Of a stretch of DNA of 54,386 bases, positions 26,273-34,946 are shown piece after piece. Made by a program: the position numbers and the translations under genes. This DNA comes from Beijerinckiaceae bacterium (lineage in GTDB: Bacteria > Pseudomonadota > Alphaproteobacteria > Rhizobiales > Beijerinckiaceae). Where the stretch lies: positions 1 through 54,386 of the forward strand of contig CANJJI010000009.1 in the NCBI GenBank assembly GCA_947474545.1. The letters run 5' to 3'. The stretch's first letter is position 1. Every line of letters starts with the position of its first letter. Under the pieces are notes generated by a model, which ran no database searches, had not been told where the DNA came from, and was given only the letters and a program-made list of their open reading frames with translations.

Positions 26273-27013
26273 TCAAATCATGGGTTGGCCAAGATAAGGC
26301 CGGCCAGCGCGCTTGCACCAATTTTCCCAGGCGCGTTCCCAGGAGTAAGGCGTCAGGATTTTCTCCCATGCCTTGATTTCACCGTCAGTAAGAAATTTCA
26401 GCTTGCCAGTCAGCTGGCTCATACCCAGCGCTTCCTTCTGCAGCCGCGCATTGACGTCGAGCTGGATGGCCCGGAACACGCATTCGCGAATATTGGCACC
26501 CGCCACTGCGCAGCCATGCCCGCGCATCAGCGCCACGTTGCCAGAGCCCAGTGTTTTCACGAGGTCGCGGCCCATGGACATATTGACGACAAGCAGGTCA
26601 GTGTCGCCGAAATTATCTTCAGAATCCCAGACCGGAACTTCACGGCCGATGCAGGCGCCCACATGCGCCATGGGTTTCAGCTTCCAGCCCGTCACGCCGA
26701 ATGGCAAAAGGCTGCCGGTGTGCGAATGGATGACGCATTGTACTTCCGGCCGGGCTTCGTAGATCGCGCCATGGATATAGCGTTCCAGATAAGGTTTGCG
26801 TTCGCCCGCATCCACGGCCGAGCCATCCAATTCAAACGTTATGATGTCTTCAGGCACGATCAAGTCGGGGGCGCGGGCGCGCGACAACAAATAACGCTTG
26901 GGGTTTTCGGGATGACGCACGCTGATGTGGCCGAATGAATCCAGTATTTCCTCGCGCGCCAGAATGCGATTGCCGGTGACGAGCTCTTCAATAATTTCCT
27001 GCACCTTTGACAT
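26273..27013 (-). CDS. Class II aldolase/adducin-family protein
   Basis: This 246-residue protein has the zinc site of class II aldolases: H96 and H98 (CVIHSHTGS) and H166 (MRGHGCAV), with E78 (LERYIHGAIY) near the usual acid position. SFGHISVRHPENPKRYLLSRARAP and ELDGSAVDAGERKPYLERYIHG are typical of the fuculose-phosphate aldolase/decarboxylase fold used in many catabolic clusters. GGGAGAG precedes the start. It lies 43 bases upstream of the alpha/beta hydrolase gene and 41 downstream of the second binding protein. Likely an aldolase, dehydratase or decarboxylase in the same pathway. Confidence 0.87.
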   Translation of the reverse strand: MSKVQEIIEELVTGNRILAREEILDSFGHISVRHPENPKRYLLSRARAPDLIVPEDIITFELDGSAVDAGERKPYLERYIHGAIYEARPEVQCVIHSHTGSLLPFGVTGWKLKPMAHVGACIGREVPVWDSEDNFGDTDLLVVNMSMGRDLVKTLGSGNVALMRGHGCAVAGANIRECVFRAIQLDVNARLQKEALGMSQLTGKLKFLTDGEIKAWEKILTPYSWERAWENWCKRAGRPYLGQPMI

Positions 27014-27054
27014 ACTTCTCTCCCGTTTGACTTCTTTTTGTATTGTTTATCCGA

Positions 27055-28026
27055 CTACTTGAACGGCACGCGGAGCAGGTCCGCGAGCTGTTCGGCAGAC
27101 AATTCTTTGGGGATATATTTGAACTGCACAGCGTCCCGTTGCAAGAGGTCGATACCCCTGATGACATCCGGGTCGAGATCGGCTTTGGGATAGGTCGTTT
27201 CGAATGCTTTTTGCGCTACTTCGAGTTTGAATTCGCCCCATTTGGCATAGGCCTCCAACGCTTTGGGATCAGAATACAGCCATTCGCGCGTTTCCCGATA
27301 GGCCGCCATGAAACGCAGCATCACGTCGCGGCGCTTTTCCAGCGTATTAAGATTGACGATCAGAACCCGCGGCGTGACATTCTGCAAATCGGGCACCTCG
27401 CTGGCACGGCCGATGAGCCGCACTGTCCCGTCGAACACCTTGTCGAGGAGAATTGTGCCGCCCGACCAGCCCACATCCACCTGTCCGCTCATCATCTGCG
27501 TGAAGGAGGATGCCGGCCCACCAACGGGCGTTTCTTTGAACGCGATCTTGAAAAAATCCTTGAAGGCCAGAACCGCCGTATTGGTGGAAGATCCGCGCGT
27601 CGAATAGGAAACAGTTTTGCCTGCCATATCACGAAAAGTCTTGATGGGAGAGTCCGGCCTTACATACCAGAAAAGATCGTTGGCACCATGCATGGTCGCA
27701 CCAAATATGCGAACTGGAGCGCCTTTGGCAAAGACGCTCATCACGCCTAACGTACCCGCGCTTACCCCGATATCTGCGCTACCGGAAATGACGGCCTGAA
27801 CGGTTTCACCGCTTCCCTGAGTGTAAACTATTTCCAGCTCAATGCCATGTTTTTTGAATATCCCGACTTCGCCGCCCAAGGGCGCAACAGCATTCTCAAA
27901 AGCGCCCTTCTGGCCGATTGCAAGCTTGAGTTGATCGGCAGCAAAAACTCCGGTGGATAAACAAAACACAAGAAGTGTTGCCACGCCATGCGCGAGGATT
28001 TTTCCGCGCCCGGATTTGATGCCCAT
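27055..28026 (-). CDS. ABC transporter substrate-binding protein, SsuA/THI5-like (copy 2)
   Basis: This 323-residue periplasmic binding protein is a paralogue of the one at 21257-22204; blocks such as QKGAFENAVAPLGGEVGIFKK, YTQGSGETVQAVISGSADIGVS and FAKGAPVRIFGATMHGANDLFWYVR line up with it. The start at 28026 has GGGAGAAGCGAT before it and opens a signal peptide cleaved near GVFAAD; an upstream start at 28074 would spoil that. It is the first gene of the minus-strand run, while its likely permeases and ATPase are about 6 kb downstream. It may give the importer a second ligand or be a specialised version. Confidence 0.9.
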   Translation of the reverse strand: MGIKSGRGKILAHGVATLLVFCLSTGVFAADQLKLAIGQKGAFENAVAPLGGEVGIFKKHGIELEIVYTQGSGETVQAVISGSADIGVSAGTLGVMSVFAKGAPVRIFGATMHGANDLFWYVRPDSPIKTFRDMAGKTVSYSTRGSSTNTAVLAFKDFFKIAFKETPVGGPASSFTQMMSGQVDVGWSGGTILLDKVFDGTVRLIGRASEVPDLQNVTPRVLIVNLNTLEKRRDVMLRFMAAYRETREWLYSDPKALEAYAKWGEFKLEVAQKAFETTYPKADLDPDVIRGIDLLQRDAVQFKYIPKELSAEQLADLLRVPFK

Positions 28027-28514
28027 ATCGCTTCTCCCATTTCTCGAATTCAGGTCCGCGACCCACTGATCCATGAATCAGCCTGCAGAATTGCCGCTAC
28101 CGGCGCCGGTCCCACTTTTGAGTTCCGGTAGTCTAGCCCGAAATCCCAGAGATTTACAAAGCAAGATTGGCATGTCATTTACTCTGAAAACACAAGGTAC
28201 CCGGCGCGGCCTCCCTGGGACGGAAGAGAACCGCGCGATCAATACAGGAGCAGCTGCGAACCGGTCGCGTGTCCCGGTTCTCGGCGGAACATGTCCCATC
28301 CCAATTTTACAAATGATTCTGTGCTATCAGAATGTGCGGCGCCTAAAGCAACCCGCCGCTTCGGGCACTCGCACTTCAAGAAGAGCTGTTACATTATAAC
28401 GATTTCGAGATCGATAGTCTCGATAGCACATAAGCTCTCGCCCTTTTTGTTCTGGTCTTCCTTTTATTTCCTTCACGGCCTGATCAATCCACATCCTGAA
28501 CAAGAGACTTTCTC
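28027..28514. promoter_or_regulatory. Divergent control region of the catabolic run and the SDR-AKR pair
   Basis: This 488-base gap separates the minus-strand binding-protein gene from the plus-strand SDR gene and should hold both promoters. No open frame with a believable product is present. The right part (28385-28450) is AT-rich and has TCGATAG twice in direct order (28411-28417, 28420-28426) inside a CGAGA...TCTCG inverted repeat (28406-28422), a possible operator. A sequence ATTATAAC (28393-28400) could be a -10 element. No regulator gene lies nearby. Confidence 0.45.
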
Positions 28515-29276
28515 ATGAAGCTTACTGGAAAAACTGCAGTCATCACCGGCGGAGCCGGCGTAATCGGTACTGCAACAGCCAAACGGTTCCTGGCGGAAGG
28601 CGCGCGCGTGGCGCTCGTCGATAGAGATCAGGCACAATTGCAAACAGTCCTGGCCAGCCTTGGACCTGGGATAGCCATTGCGATCACGGCCGACGTCACC
28701 AAAGGCGAGGATTGCGCCCGGTATGCGCGCGAAGCGCAGGCGGCCCTCGGGCCCATAGATGCGTTTTTCAACAACGCTGGAATTGAAGGCAAGTTCGCAC
28801 CGCTGCCGGAATTCTCCGAGGAGGTTTTCGAAGAGGTTTATGCGGTCAATGTCCGCGGCGTGTTTCTCGGCCTCAAATACATGTTCCCGGTGATGCGCGA
28901 CGGCGGCAGCATCATCATCACATCCTCGACTGCGGGGTTACGTGGCTCGCCAAATTTCGCCGCCTACACCATGAGCAAGCATGCTGTGATTGGCCTTATG
29001 CGCACAGCTGCTGCGGAAGGCGCGCCCCGGCGTATTCGCGCCAATACAATTCATCCGGCGATGGTAGAGAGCAACATGATGCGGCGGCTCGAAATGCAGC
29101 GGGTCGGCAATCGCACGCTTGAAGACATTCAACAGGAATACAGATCCAAAATCCCGCTGGCCCGTTATATCGACCCTTCAGAGATTGCGGCTTCGGTTGC
29201 ATGGCTAGCCTCGGACGATTCACGTATGATTACGGGTTCGCAACATGTCGTTGACGGCGGGGCGATGATGATCTGA
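28515..29276 (+). CDS. Short-chain dehydrogenase/reductase
   Basis: This 253-residue classical SDR has a cofactor motif TGGAGVIG (11-18; the sixth position is Val where Gly is usual), D36 after strand 2 suggesting NAD preference, NNAG (86-89), Ser137/138, and the catalytic Y151xxxK155 (AAYTMSKHA). The C-terminal MITGSQHVVDGGAMM matches the family. It reduces or oxidises an alcohol/ketone of unknown identity. An aldo/keto reductase gene follows after 43 bases on the same strand, so both probably share a transcript. Confidence 0.9.
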   Translation: MKLTGKTAVITGGAGVIGTATAKRFLAEGARVALVDRDQAQLQTVLASLGPGIAIAITADVTKGEDCARYAREAQAALGPIDAFFNNAGIEGKFAPLPEFSEEVFEEVYAVNVRGVFLGLKYMFPVMRDGGSIIITSSTAGLRGSPNFAAYTMSKHAVIGLMRTAAAEGAPRRIRANTIHPAMVESNMMRRLEMQRVGNRTLEDIQQEYRSKIPLARYIDPSEIAASVAWLASDDSRMITGSQHVVDGGAMMI

Positions 29277-29319
29277 CGAATTTGCAGGTTAGTGGATTTA
29301 GGTCTGGGAGGGCTGAATA

Positions 29320-30339
29320 TTGAAATACCGGCGGATCGGCGTAACGCAACTTGAACTTTCGGAAATCGGCTTTGGTTGCGGCGGCAATGCGGGGCTGATG
29401 GTGCGTGGCGAACTCAAGGAACAGACGCGCATGGTGGCCCGCGCGCTTGAACTGGGCATCAATTATTTTGACAATGCGCCTGACTACGGGAACGGCAAGG
29501 CAGAAGAAAATCTCGGTCTGGTGCTGCGTGAACTCAAGCACCGTCCGCTCCTCAATTCGAAGGTGGAGATACGAGCCGAAAATCTCGACAATATCGCAGA
29601 TCACGTTGTCCATTCAGTTGAAGCCAGTCTGAAGCGGCTCAATGTGGAGTACCTCGACTTGGTGCAAATTCACAATGGGCCGGTGTCCGTACCTCCCAAA
29701 CTCGAAGGTAAAGTCTATACACACTTGTGGATTGAAGACTTTCTGGCTCCCGGCGGCGCCATTGATGGTCTGTTGAGGCTGAAACGTGATGGCAAGTTGA
29801 AGCATTGCGGCTTCATCTGCCGTGGCAACGATGGACAGGAAGTGCGCGACCTCCTTGATACGACCTATTTCAGCCTCATCAACGTACCCTATACACTTTT
29901 CAATCCATCCGCCGGGCGCGCCATGCCGGAAGGCCTTAAAGCCACGCTTGATTTCGGTAACGTCATTCCTGAAGCGGCAGCCCGTGGTGCTGGTTCTGCT
30001 ATTTACGCGCCGCTCGCCAGCGGTGCATTGACGGACGATGCGATTTCGGGCGCCCACCGCCATCCACTTGCAAGGCAGGAAGACCCCAGCGGCGAAAATG
30101 CGCAAAAGGACCGAAAGCGCGCGCTATCTCTCGCGTTTCTAGCTCGCGATAATGGTATCAGCATGGCGCAGGCAGCATTCCGCTTTATTCTGGATCACCC
30201 TGCGGTCACCGTCGCACTTGGTGGATTCTCTTCGCTGCAACAATTGGAAGAAATCGCGGCGGTTCCGGATCTACCTGGCTTTTCCGCCATGCATATGGCG
30301 CGCCTTGATACTGTCTGGCGGAACAATCTGGGCGTTTAG
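29320..30339 (+). CDS. Aldo/keto reductase
   Basis: This 339-residue protein of the aldo/keto reductase superfamily has the catalytic tetrad D51 (NYFDNAPDYG), Y56, K81 (NSKVEIR) and H118 (VQIHNG). The start is TTG with GGGAGG eight bases upstream and gives a standard beginning (MKYRRIGVTQLELSEIGFGCGG). A loop with VYTHLWIEDFLAPGGAIDGL is longer than in minimal AKRs. It ends 17 bases from the convergent signalling gene. Probably NADPH-dependent carbonyl reduction; substrate unknown. Confidence 0.88.
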   Translation: MKYRRIGVTQLELSEIGFGCGGNAGLMVRGELKEQTRMVARALELGINYFDNAPDYGNGKAEENLGLVLRELKHRPLLNSKVEIRAENLDNIADHVVHSVEASLKRLNVEYLDLVQIHNGPVSVPPKLEGKVYTHLWIEDFLAPGGAIDGLLRLKRDGKLKHCGFICRGNDGQEVRDLLDTTYFSLINVPYTLFNPSAGRAMPEGLKATLDFGNVIPEAAARGAGSAIYAPLASGALTDDAISGAHRHPLARQEDPSGENAQKDRKRALSLAFLARDNGISMAQAAFRFILDHPAVTVALGGFSSLQQLEEIAAVPDLPGFSAMHMARLDTVWRNNLGV

Positions 30340-30356
30340 CCTGTCACTCAGGTTGT

Positions 30357-32144
30357 TTATGCTGCAAGCCAACGCTCTTGGCCTAAACTCAAGAATGACT
30401 CGATATCAGCGCCCGGCATTGGACGGCTGATCAGATAGCCTTGAGCTTCGGTACAACCTTCGGTCTTCAGCCACTCGAATTGTTCGTGCGTCTCTACCCC
30501 TTCGGCGGTCGTCGTTACGCCGAGTTCATTAGCCAGTCCGATGATGGCGCGCACCATAGCGCGCGTATTGGCGCTTGTCGCCAGTTCGCGCGTGAAGCAT
30601 TGATCGATCTTGATCTTGTCGAAAGGGAACATTCGCAAATAATTAAAACTCGAATAACCCGTACCAAAATCATCTAGGCTTACGCGGATGCCCAGACTGC
30701 GCAGCTGGTGCAGAATTTCAAGCACGATACCGTTATCGCCGAGCAAAACGGTTTCGGTGATTTCGAGCTCGAGGCGGGATGGCGCGAGACGGGATTTATC
30801 CAATGCCGAGACCACAGACGACAGCAACCCATGATTTTGCAATTGCACAGCGGAAATGTTGACCGCAAACTTGGTTTCATGCGACGTTCGCGCGGCGTCT
30901 GCGCAGGCTTGCTGCAACGCCCAATCGCCCATTGGGATGATAATACCGAGCTGTTCGGCTATCGGCACGAATTCGGCCGGAGATATCATACCGCGAGTTT
31001 TTTGATCCCATCTCATCAGGGCCTCGAAACCACTAACCGAAGATGAGCGAAAATCGAACAGAGGCTGGTAGAAAAGTTTGAACTCTTCTGCAGCAGCTGC
31101 CTTGCGCAGATCCGATTCCAACGCCCGTCGGGCATGTGCACGGGCGTTGATTTCAGCCTCGAAATAGCAGAATTTGTTCCGGCCCTCTGCGGCAGCGTCA
31201 TGACAGGCCATTTGTGCGTTTCGCATGAGCGTATCGGCGTCAGCGCCATCGGCGGGCACCATCGCAATGCCGATAGCGCAAGACAGAACGATCTCATGGC
31301 CGTTGATATCGCACGGCGCTGGAATGACATCAATAATTCTGTCTATCAGGCGGCTTGTCGTCCCGGGCCTTTCAGCTGTTGCCAAGGCGATTGCAAATTC
31401 GACCTCACCCACACGCGCCAGCAAATCGTGTTCACAAACAATCTCCCGCAGGCGGCTGGCTACATTTTTCAACAGCAAATCAACAGCAAATTGCTCCAGC
31501 CCCGCAATCGCTGCCTTGAAACTATCAAGCACAACATGAATCAGAACCGGTTGAGCACCGGCTTCACGGGAATCCGTCAAACGTTTAGCCAGGTAGTCCT
31601 GCAAAAGAACGCGATTTCCCACTCCCGTCAGTGCATCATAATGCGTCATGTGGTGAATTTGGGCGTCGGACCGTTCGCGGCCTGCAATTTCATTGGCAAG
31701 ACGATGGTTAGTTTCAATCAGGATTGCATTGGCCTCTTGCAAGGCTTTCTGGGCAGACACACGCGCCAGTTGTGATTGAACGCGCGCAAAAACGACTGGA
31801 AAATCCACGGGCTTGGTGACATAATCATTCGCGCCCTGTTCCAGCGCCCCAGCGATATCTTCGCTAAAGCTTTTACCAGTCACCATGATAACCGGCAATT
31901 GGTCAGGCGAATATCTTGCCCGAATGATTTTAAGCACTTCGATACCGTCCATTTGCGGCATCATGATATCAAGAAGCACAGCATCAATGCGTTCGCGCTC
32001 GATCATTTCCAGCGCCTTGATGCCGCTTTCGGCCTCGACGATCTGGAACCCTCTTTTGACAAACCGCCGCAGCAGCACGAGTCTGTTGTCTTCTATGTCG
32101 TCAACAAGCAATAGCCGTGGCGCATCCTGCAATGGTGTCATCAT
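30357..32144 (-). CDS. Response regulator with degenerate GGDEF and intact EAL (c-di-GMP phosphodiesterase)
   Basis: This 595-residue cytoplasmic protein has a receiver domain (1-125: D15-D16, phosphoacceptor D59, T89, K111), a short helical linker, a GGDEF domain (about 165-330) and an EAL domain (about 345-585). The GGDEF signature is G246-E-V-E-F, and the metal-binding start of the domain is also altered (VVLDSFKAA), so it should not make c-di-GMP. The EAL domain keeps E374-A-L, N429, E461, D491-D492 (DDFGTGYSS), K512, E548 and Q568, the full phosphodiesterase set. ATG at 32144 is preferred over a GTG two codons earlier. No partner histidine kinase is nearby. Confidence 0.92.
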   Translation of the reverse strand: MMTPLQDAPRLLLVDDIEDNRLVLLRRFVKRGFQIVEAESGIKALEMIERERIDAVLLDIMMPQMDGIEVLKIIRARYSPDQLPVIMVTGKSFSEDIAGALEQGANDYVTKPVDFPVVFARVQSQLARVSAQKALQEANAILIETNHRLANEIAGRERSDAQIHHMTHYDALTGVGNRVLLQDYLAKRLTDSREAGAQPVLIHVVLDSFKAAIAGLEQFAVDLLLKNVASRLREIVCEHDLLARVGEVEFAIALATAERPGTTSRLIDRIIDVIPAPCDINGHEIVLSCAIGIAMVPADGADADTLMRNAQMACHDAAAEGRNKFCYFEAEINARAHARRALESDLRKAAAAEEFKLFYQPLFDFRSSSVSGFEALMRWDQKTRGMISPAEFVPIAEQLGIIIPMGDWALQQACADAARTSHETKFAVNISAVQLQNHGLLSSVVSALDKSRLAPSRLELEITETVLLGDNGIVLEILHQLRSLGIRVSLDDFGTGYSSFNYLRMFPFDKIKIDQCFTRELATSANTRAMVRAIIGLANELGVTTTAEGVETHEQFEWLKTEGCTEAQGYLISRPMPGADIESFLSLGQERWLAA

Positions 32145-32274
32145 GATCACTGGCCGAAAGTTCGATGTATTGGGCCATGTTAATATGTATGAAAAAAATT
32201 AATAATCATTTGCGTAACGGAAAGACGTGATCTTGGGCCAGCGGGTTTGCTGCGACAAAAACCGATAGCTGGAC

Positions 32275-32309
32275 AACCCCGGGGCCATGTTCGTGACAGG
32301 CCCGGGGTT
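32275..32309. terminator. GC-rich hairpin after the Rieske gene
   Basis: Arms 32275-32286 (AACCCCGGGGCC) and 32299-32309 (GGCCCGGGGTT) pair with one bulged base around a 12-base loop. It lies 29 bases beyond the Rieske oxygenase stop on the minus strand. No clear T run follows, so termination efficiency is uncertain. Confidence 0.5.
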
Positions 32310-32337
32310 CAACTGGCAGTCTTAAAGTTATAAAAAA

Positions 32338-33693
32338 TCAAGCCTTCTCCATGCGGGCAAGTTCCGCTTCCTCGATCCGCTGATGCAATTGCTTCACGAG
32401 ATCCACAGCCGGTCCGTAGCGGTCAACGTCATCCTCAGCAAATCCCTTGTGATAGAGTTTGCGATAATCCTGATTGCCCGCAGCATTGCCGAGCGCGACA
32501 CCCTTTTCCTTGTCCCAGCCCTTAGGCGGCTCGCCGGCGCCAAACAAAATCTCGCCGGGATCGTCGCGGAAGACGTTCATGGGGTCCTTGCCCTCTTCCA
32601 CCAGCTTGATCTGTTCCTCAAGCTGACGGCGCAAAAGCACGATGGGCACATCGGTACGACCGAGCAATTCCTGAGAGCGATCAACGATATCGCCCTGAGC
32701 CCACCACATAATTGCATCCTGCGCAAGGATATAGTCGAGGATCGGCTTGCCGTTCTTGTCGAACAAGGGCGGCTCATAATAGGGCACCACGTCCTGTTTG
32801 GGTGCCTCAATGCCTTGCGGCGCAGAATAGACCTGATAGCTGATATGGAGCGTACTGGTGTCATCGATGGGCACGCGAACCTGAAAATCGCTGCGCGGCC
32901 CACCAGGCCGTCCCGTGTTGGTGTAGAAGGGGAACATTACCGTTGAGTGGCGGCGCGCCATATCTTCCTCGGCGCCAAGTGCTTTGGAATAGACGATACT
33001 TTTCTCAAAGCCGTATTTCGTGGTTTTGGCGGTCACTTCCTTGATGCCGACGCCCCATTTCTTGCGATTTTTCAATGTGTGCTTTTCGCTTGCAGCGCGT
33101 TCTTCAAAACGGCCTTCGCGCTTGAGAATATATTCGAAGAAATAGCCGTGCCCATAGACACTATGTGTGGGGTCGCCCGTGTTCTCCTGGCATTGCAGCC
33201 AATTGCAAGGGAGAACGTTGATTGCGATCTGACGCACCGAATTGGGCCAGACATAAAGATCCCAGCGCGGCAGATGCGGCGCTGGCAGCGGCCCCATATA
33301 GGCGAACACAAGGCCCCCCAGTTCTTGCACCGGATAGCCTTTCAGCTTGCGGCCAATTTTGCCGCAGGGCGTGGCCTCCATGGGACGCTCGATGCATTCG
33401 CCCTTTTCGTCATAAAGCCATCCGTGATAGGGACAGCGCAGGCCGTTGTCGTCAGGAATGCCCCATTGCAGGTCGACCAGCCGATGCAGACAGCGATCAC
33501 CGATGAGTCCAAGGCCACCGTTATTATTGCGATACAGCACTAGGTCTTCGCCCAGAATGCGGATCTTGCGTACCGGGTTCTCAAGCAATTGCGCCAGAGG
33601 CGCGACGGGAATCCAGTAACGGCGCAATAATTCCCCGCATGGCGTACCGGGGCCGACGCGGGTGAGGCGTTCATTCTGATCGCGGGTGAGCAT
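32338..33693 (-). CDS. Rieske non-heme iron oxygenase, large subunit (phthalate dioxygenase-like)
   Basis: This 451-residue oxygenase alpha subunit has a Rieske cluster site C68-L-H70 and C87-P-Y-H90 (16 residues between), then the mononuclear iron site in QENTGDPTHSVYGHG (D174 bridge, H177, H182). QDAIMWWAQGDIVDRSQELLGRTD in the C-terminal half is typical of the phthalate 4,5-dioxygenase group, which cis-dihydroxylates aromatic acids or O-demethylates. No reductase or ferredoxin gene is in the neighbourhood, so electrons come from elsewhere. GGAGAGAG precedes the start. A TctC-type binding protein lies 27 bases upstream on the same strand, suggesting uptake of the same aromatic acid. Confidence 0.92.
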   Translation of the reverse strand: MLTRDQNERLTRVGPGTPCGELLRRYWIPVAPLAQLLENPVRKIRILGEDLVLYRNNNGGLGLIGDRCLHRLVDLQWGIPDDNGLRCPYHGWLYDEKGECIERPMEATPCGKIGRKLKGYPVQELGGLVFAYMGPLPAPHLPRWDLYVWPNSVRQIAINVLPCNWLQCQENTGDPTHSVYGHGYFFEYILKREGRFEERAASEKHTLKNRKKWGVGIKEVTAKTTKYGFEKSIVYSKALGAEEDMARRHSTVMFPFYTNTGRPGGPRSDFQVRVPIDDTSTLHISYQVYSAPQGIEAPKQDVVPYYEPPLFDKNGKPILDYILAQDAIMWWAQGDIVDRSQELLGRTDVPIVLLRRQLEEQIKLVEEGKDPMNVFRDDPGEILFGAGEPPKGWDKEKGVALGNAAGNQDYRKLYHKGFAEDDVDRYGPAVDLVKQLHQRIEEAELARMEKA

Positions 33694-33720
33694 GACTCTC
33701 TCCTACTCCGTTACGTTGAT

Positions 33721-34767
33721 TTACTTCAGATATTTGGCGGCCCGCTCCACCACATCGGGCGGGAAAGCATAGACGCGCTGCATGAAGTTCTCGATATCGA
33801 AGTGATCGGAAAAATCGACTCCGGCAGGCGATGCATTCGTCCAGTCGCGCACGAATTCGGGATCATCCTTTGTCGCTTCCAAGGCGGAGCGCAAGACTGA
33901 AAGCCTGCCAGCTGGCACATCCGGCGGGGCCGAGAACGCCCTGAAGAAATGGGCGCTTCCAAAGACCAGTTCCATGATCTGTCTGGCTTCGTCAGTCTTT
34001 GCCAGTTCATAGGCGACGGGAACATCGGGAAGATCTGGATTGCGCTTCAGGGACATCTGCAACATCACAGTTACAAACCTCCTGTCCAGCCAATCCTTTT
34101 GCGCGTTCTTGAGTGTGAACCAGTCTCCACTGGCTCTCCCGTGCACCTCGCCGCGCTCAATCGCAAGGCTGATTTCCGAAGTGCCTCCGCGATAACCGGC
34201 AATCACCTTGAATTTTGTACCCAAGGTATCATTGGCGAGGTTCGCATAGGCGCTTGTTGCATCAGGGCCGCTGGCCCCCATCACCAGTTCATGATGTAAA
34301 GCCTGTTCGTAGGTGATGGCAGGCGCATCGGTTCGCACCATCACGATGGGTGTTCCACGCGAGGCGATCGACCCCAGCCATCCAAAACGGCGGGGATCAA
34401 ATTGCACACCTGGCAATTTCAGTAATGGTGCGAGAGTCATCAGATCGGCATAAAGAGCAATCACAGAACCGTCGCGGGGGGACGTGTTGTAGACATAATT
34501 GGCGGCGACAACAGTACCGGCGCCCGGCATATTCCGCACGACGATATTGGGATTACCGGGAATGTATTTGCCAATATAGCGGGCGAGAATACGCGCAGAT
34601 TGATCATAGCCGCCGCCAGGCGCATAGCCCACGACTATTGCGAGCCCCTGGTTGCGCCAGAATTTGGCCAGATCCTCAGAGGGCTGCGCACAAGCTACAC
34701 CCGCCGCCCCAATGAGCGCGGCCAAAGTTGCGAGCCAAAGTACAGGCCGTGCGCCGCGAAACGGCAT
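33721..34767 (-). CDS. TctC/Bug-type periplasmic solute-binding protein
   Basis: This 348-residue protein has a signal peptide (cleavage near VACAQP) and the TctC fold: LAIVVGYAPGGGYDQSARILARYIGKYIPGNPNIVVRNMPGAGTVVAANYVYNTSPRDGS and VIAGYRGGTSEISLAIERGEVHG. GGGAGGGACACT precedes its start. It resembles the binding proteins at 11587 and 38583 more than the classical Bug protein at 36310. It is first in a two-gene unit with the Rieske oxygenase, which suggests that it collects an aromatic acid. No TctA/B partners are in the window. Confidence 0.87.
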   Translation of the reverse strand: MPFRGARPVLWLATLAALIGAAGVACAQPSEDLAKFWRNQGLAIVVGYAPGGGYDQSARILARYIGKYIPGNPNIVVRNMPGAGTVVAANYVYNTSPRDGSVIALYADLMTLAPLLKLPGVQFDPRRFGWLGSIASRGTPIVMVRTDAPAITYEQALHHELVMGASGPDATSAYANLANDTLGTKFKVIAGYRGGTSEISLAIERGEVHGRASGDWFTLKNAQKDWLDRRFVTVMLQMSLKRNPDLPDVPVAYELAKTDEARQIMELVFGSAHFFRAFSAPPDVPAGRLSVLRSALEATKDDPEFVRDWTNASPAGVDFSDHFDIENFMQRVYAFPPDVVERAAKYLK

Positions 34768-34946
34768 AGTGTCCCTCCCGGCGAATGCTAATCATCGCCG
34801 CCGTTTTAGCTATTTTATGCGCCCTGCCCACCGGGATTGCAATTGCGATAGCTGCATAGCTGATGTGGCAGCGCATGTGCAATTGGAGCCTTAATGGCGT
34901 AAAAAATTCCAGCCCTCCGCTCATAGCGATGAAAGCCTGTCCAGAC

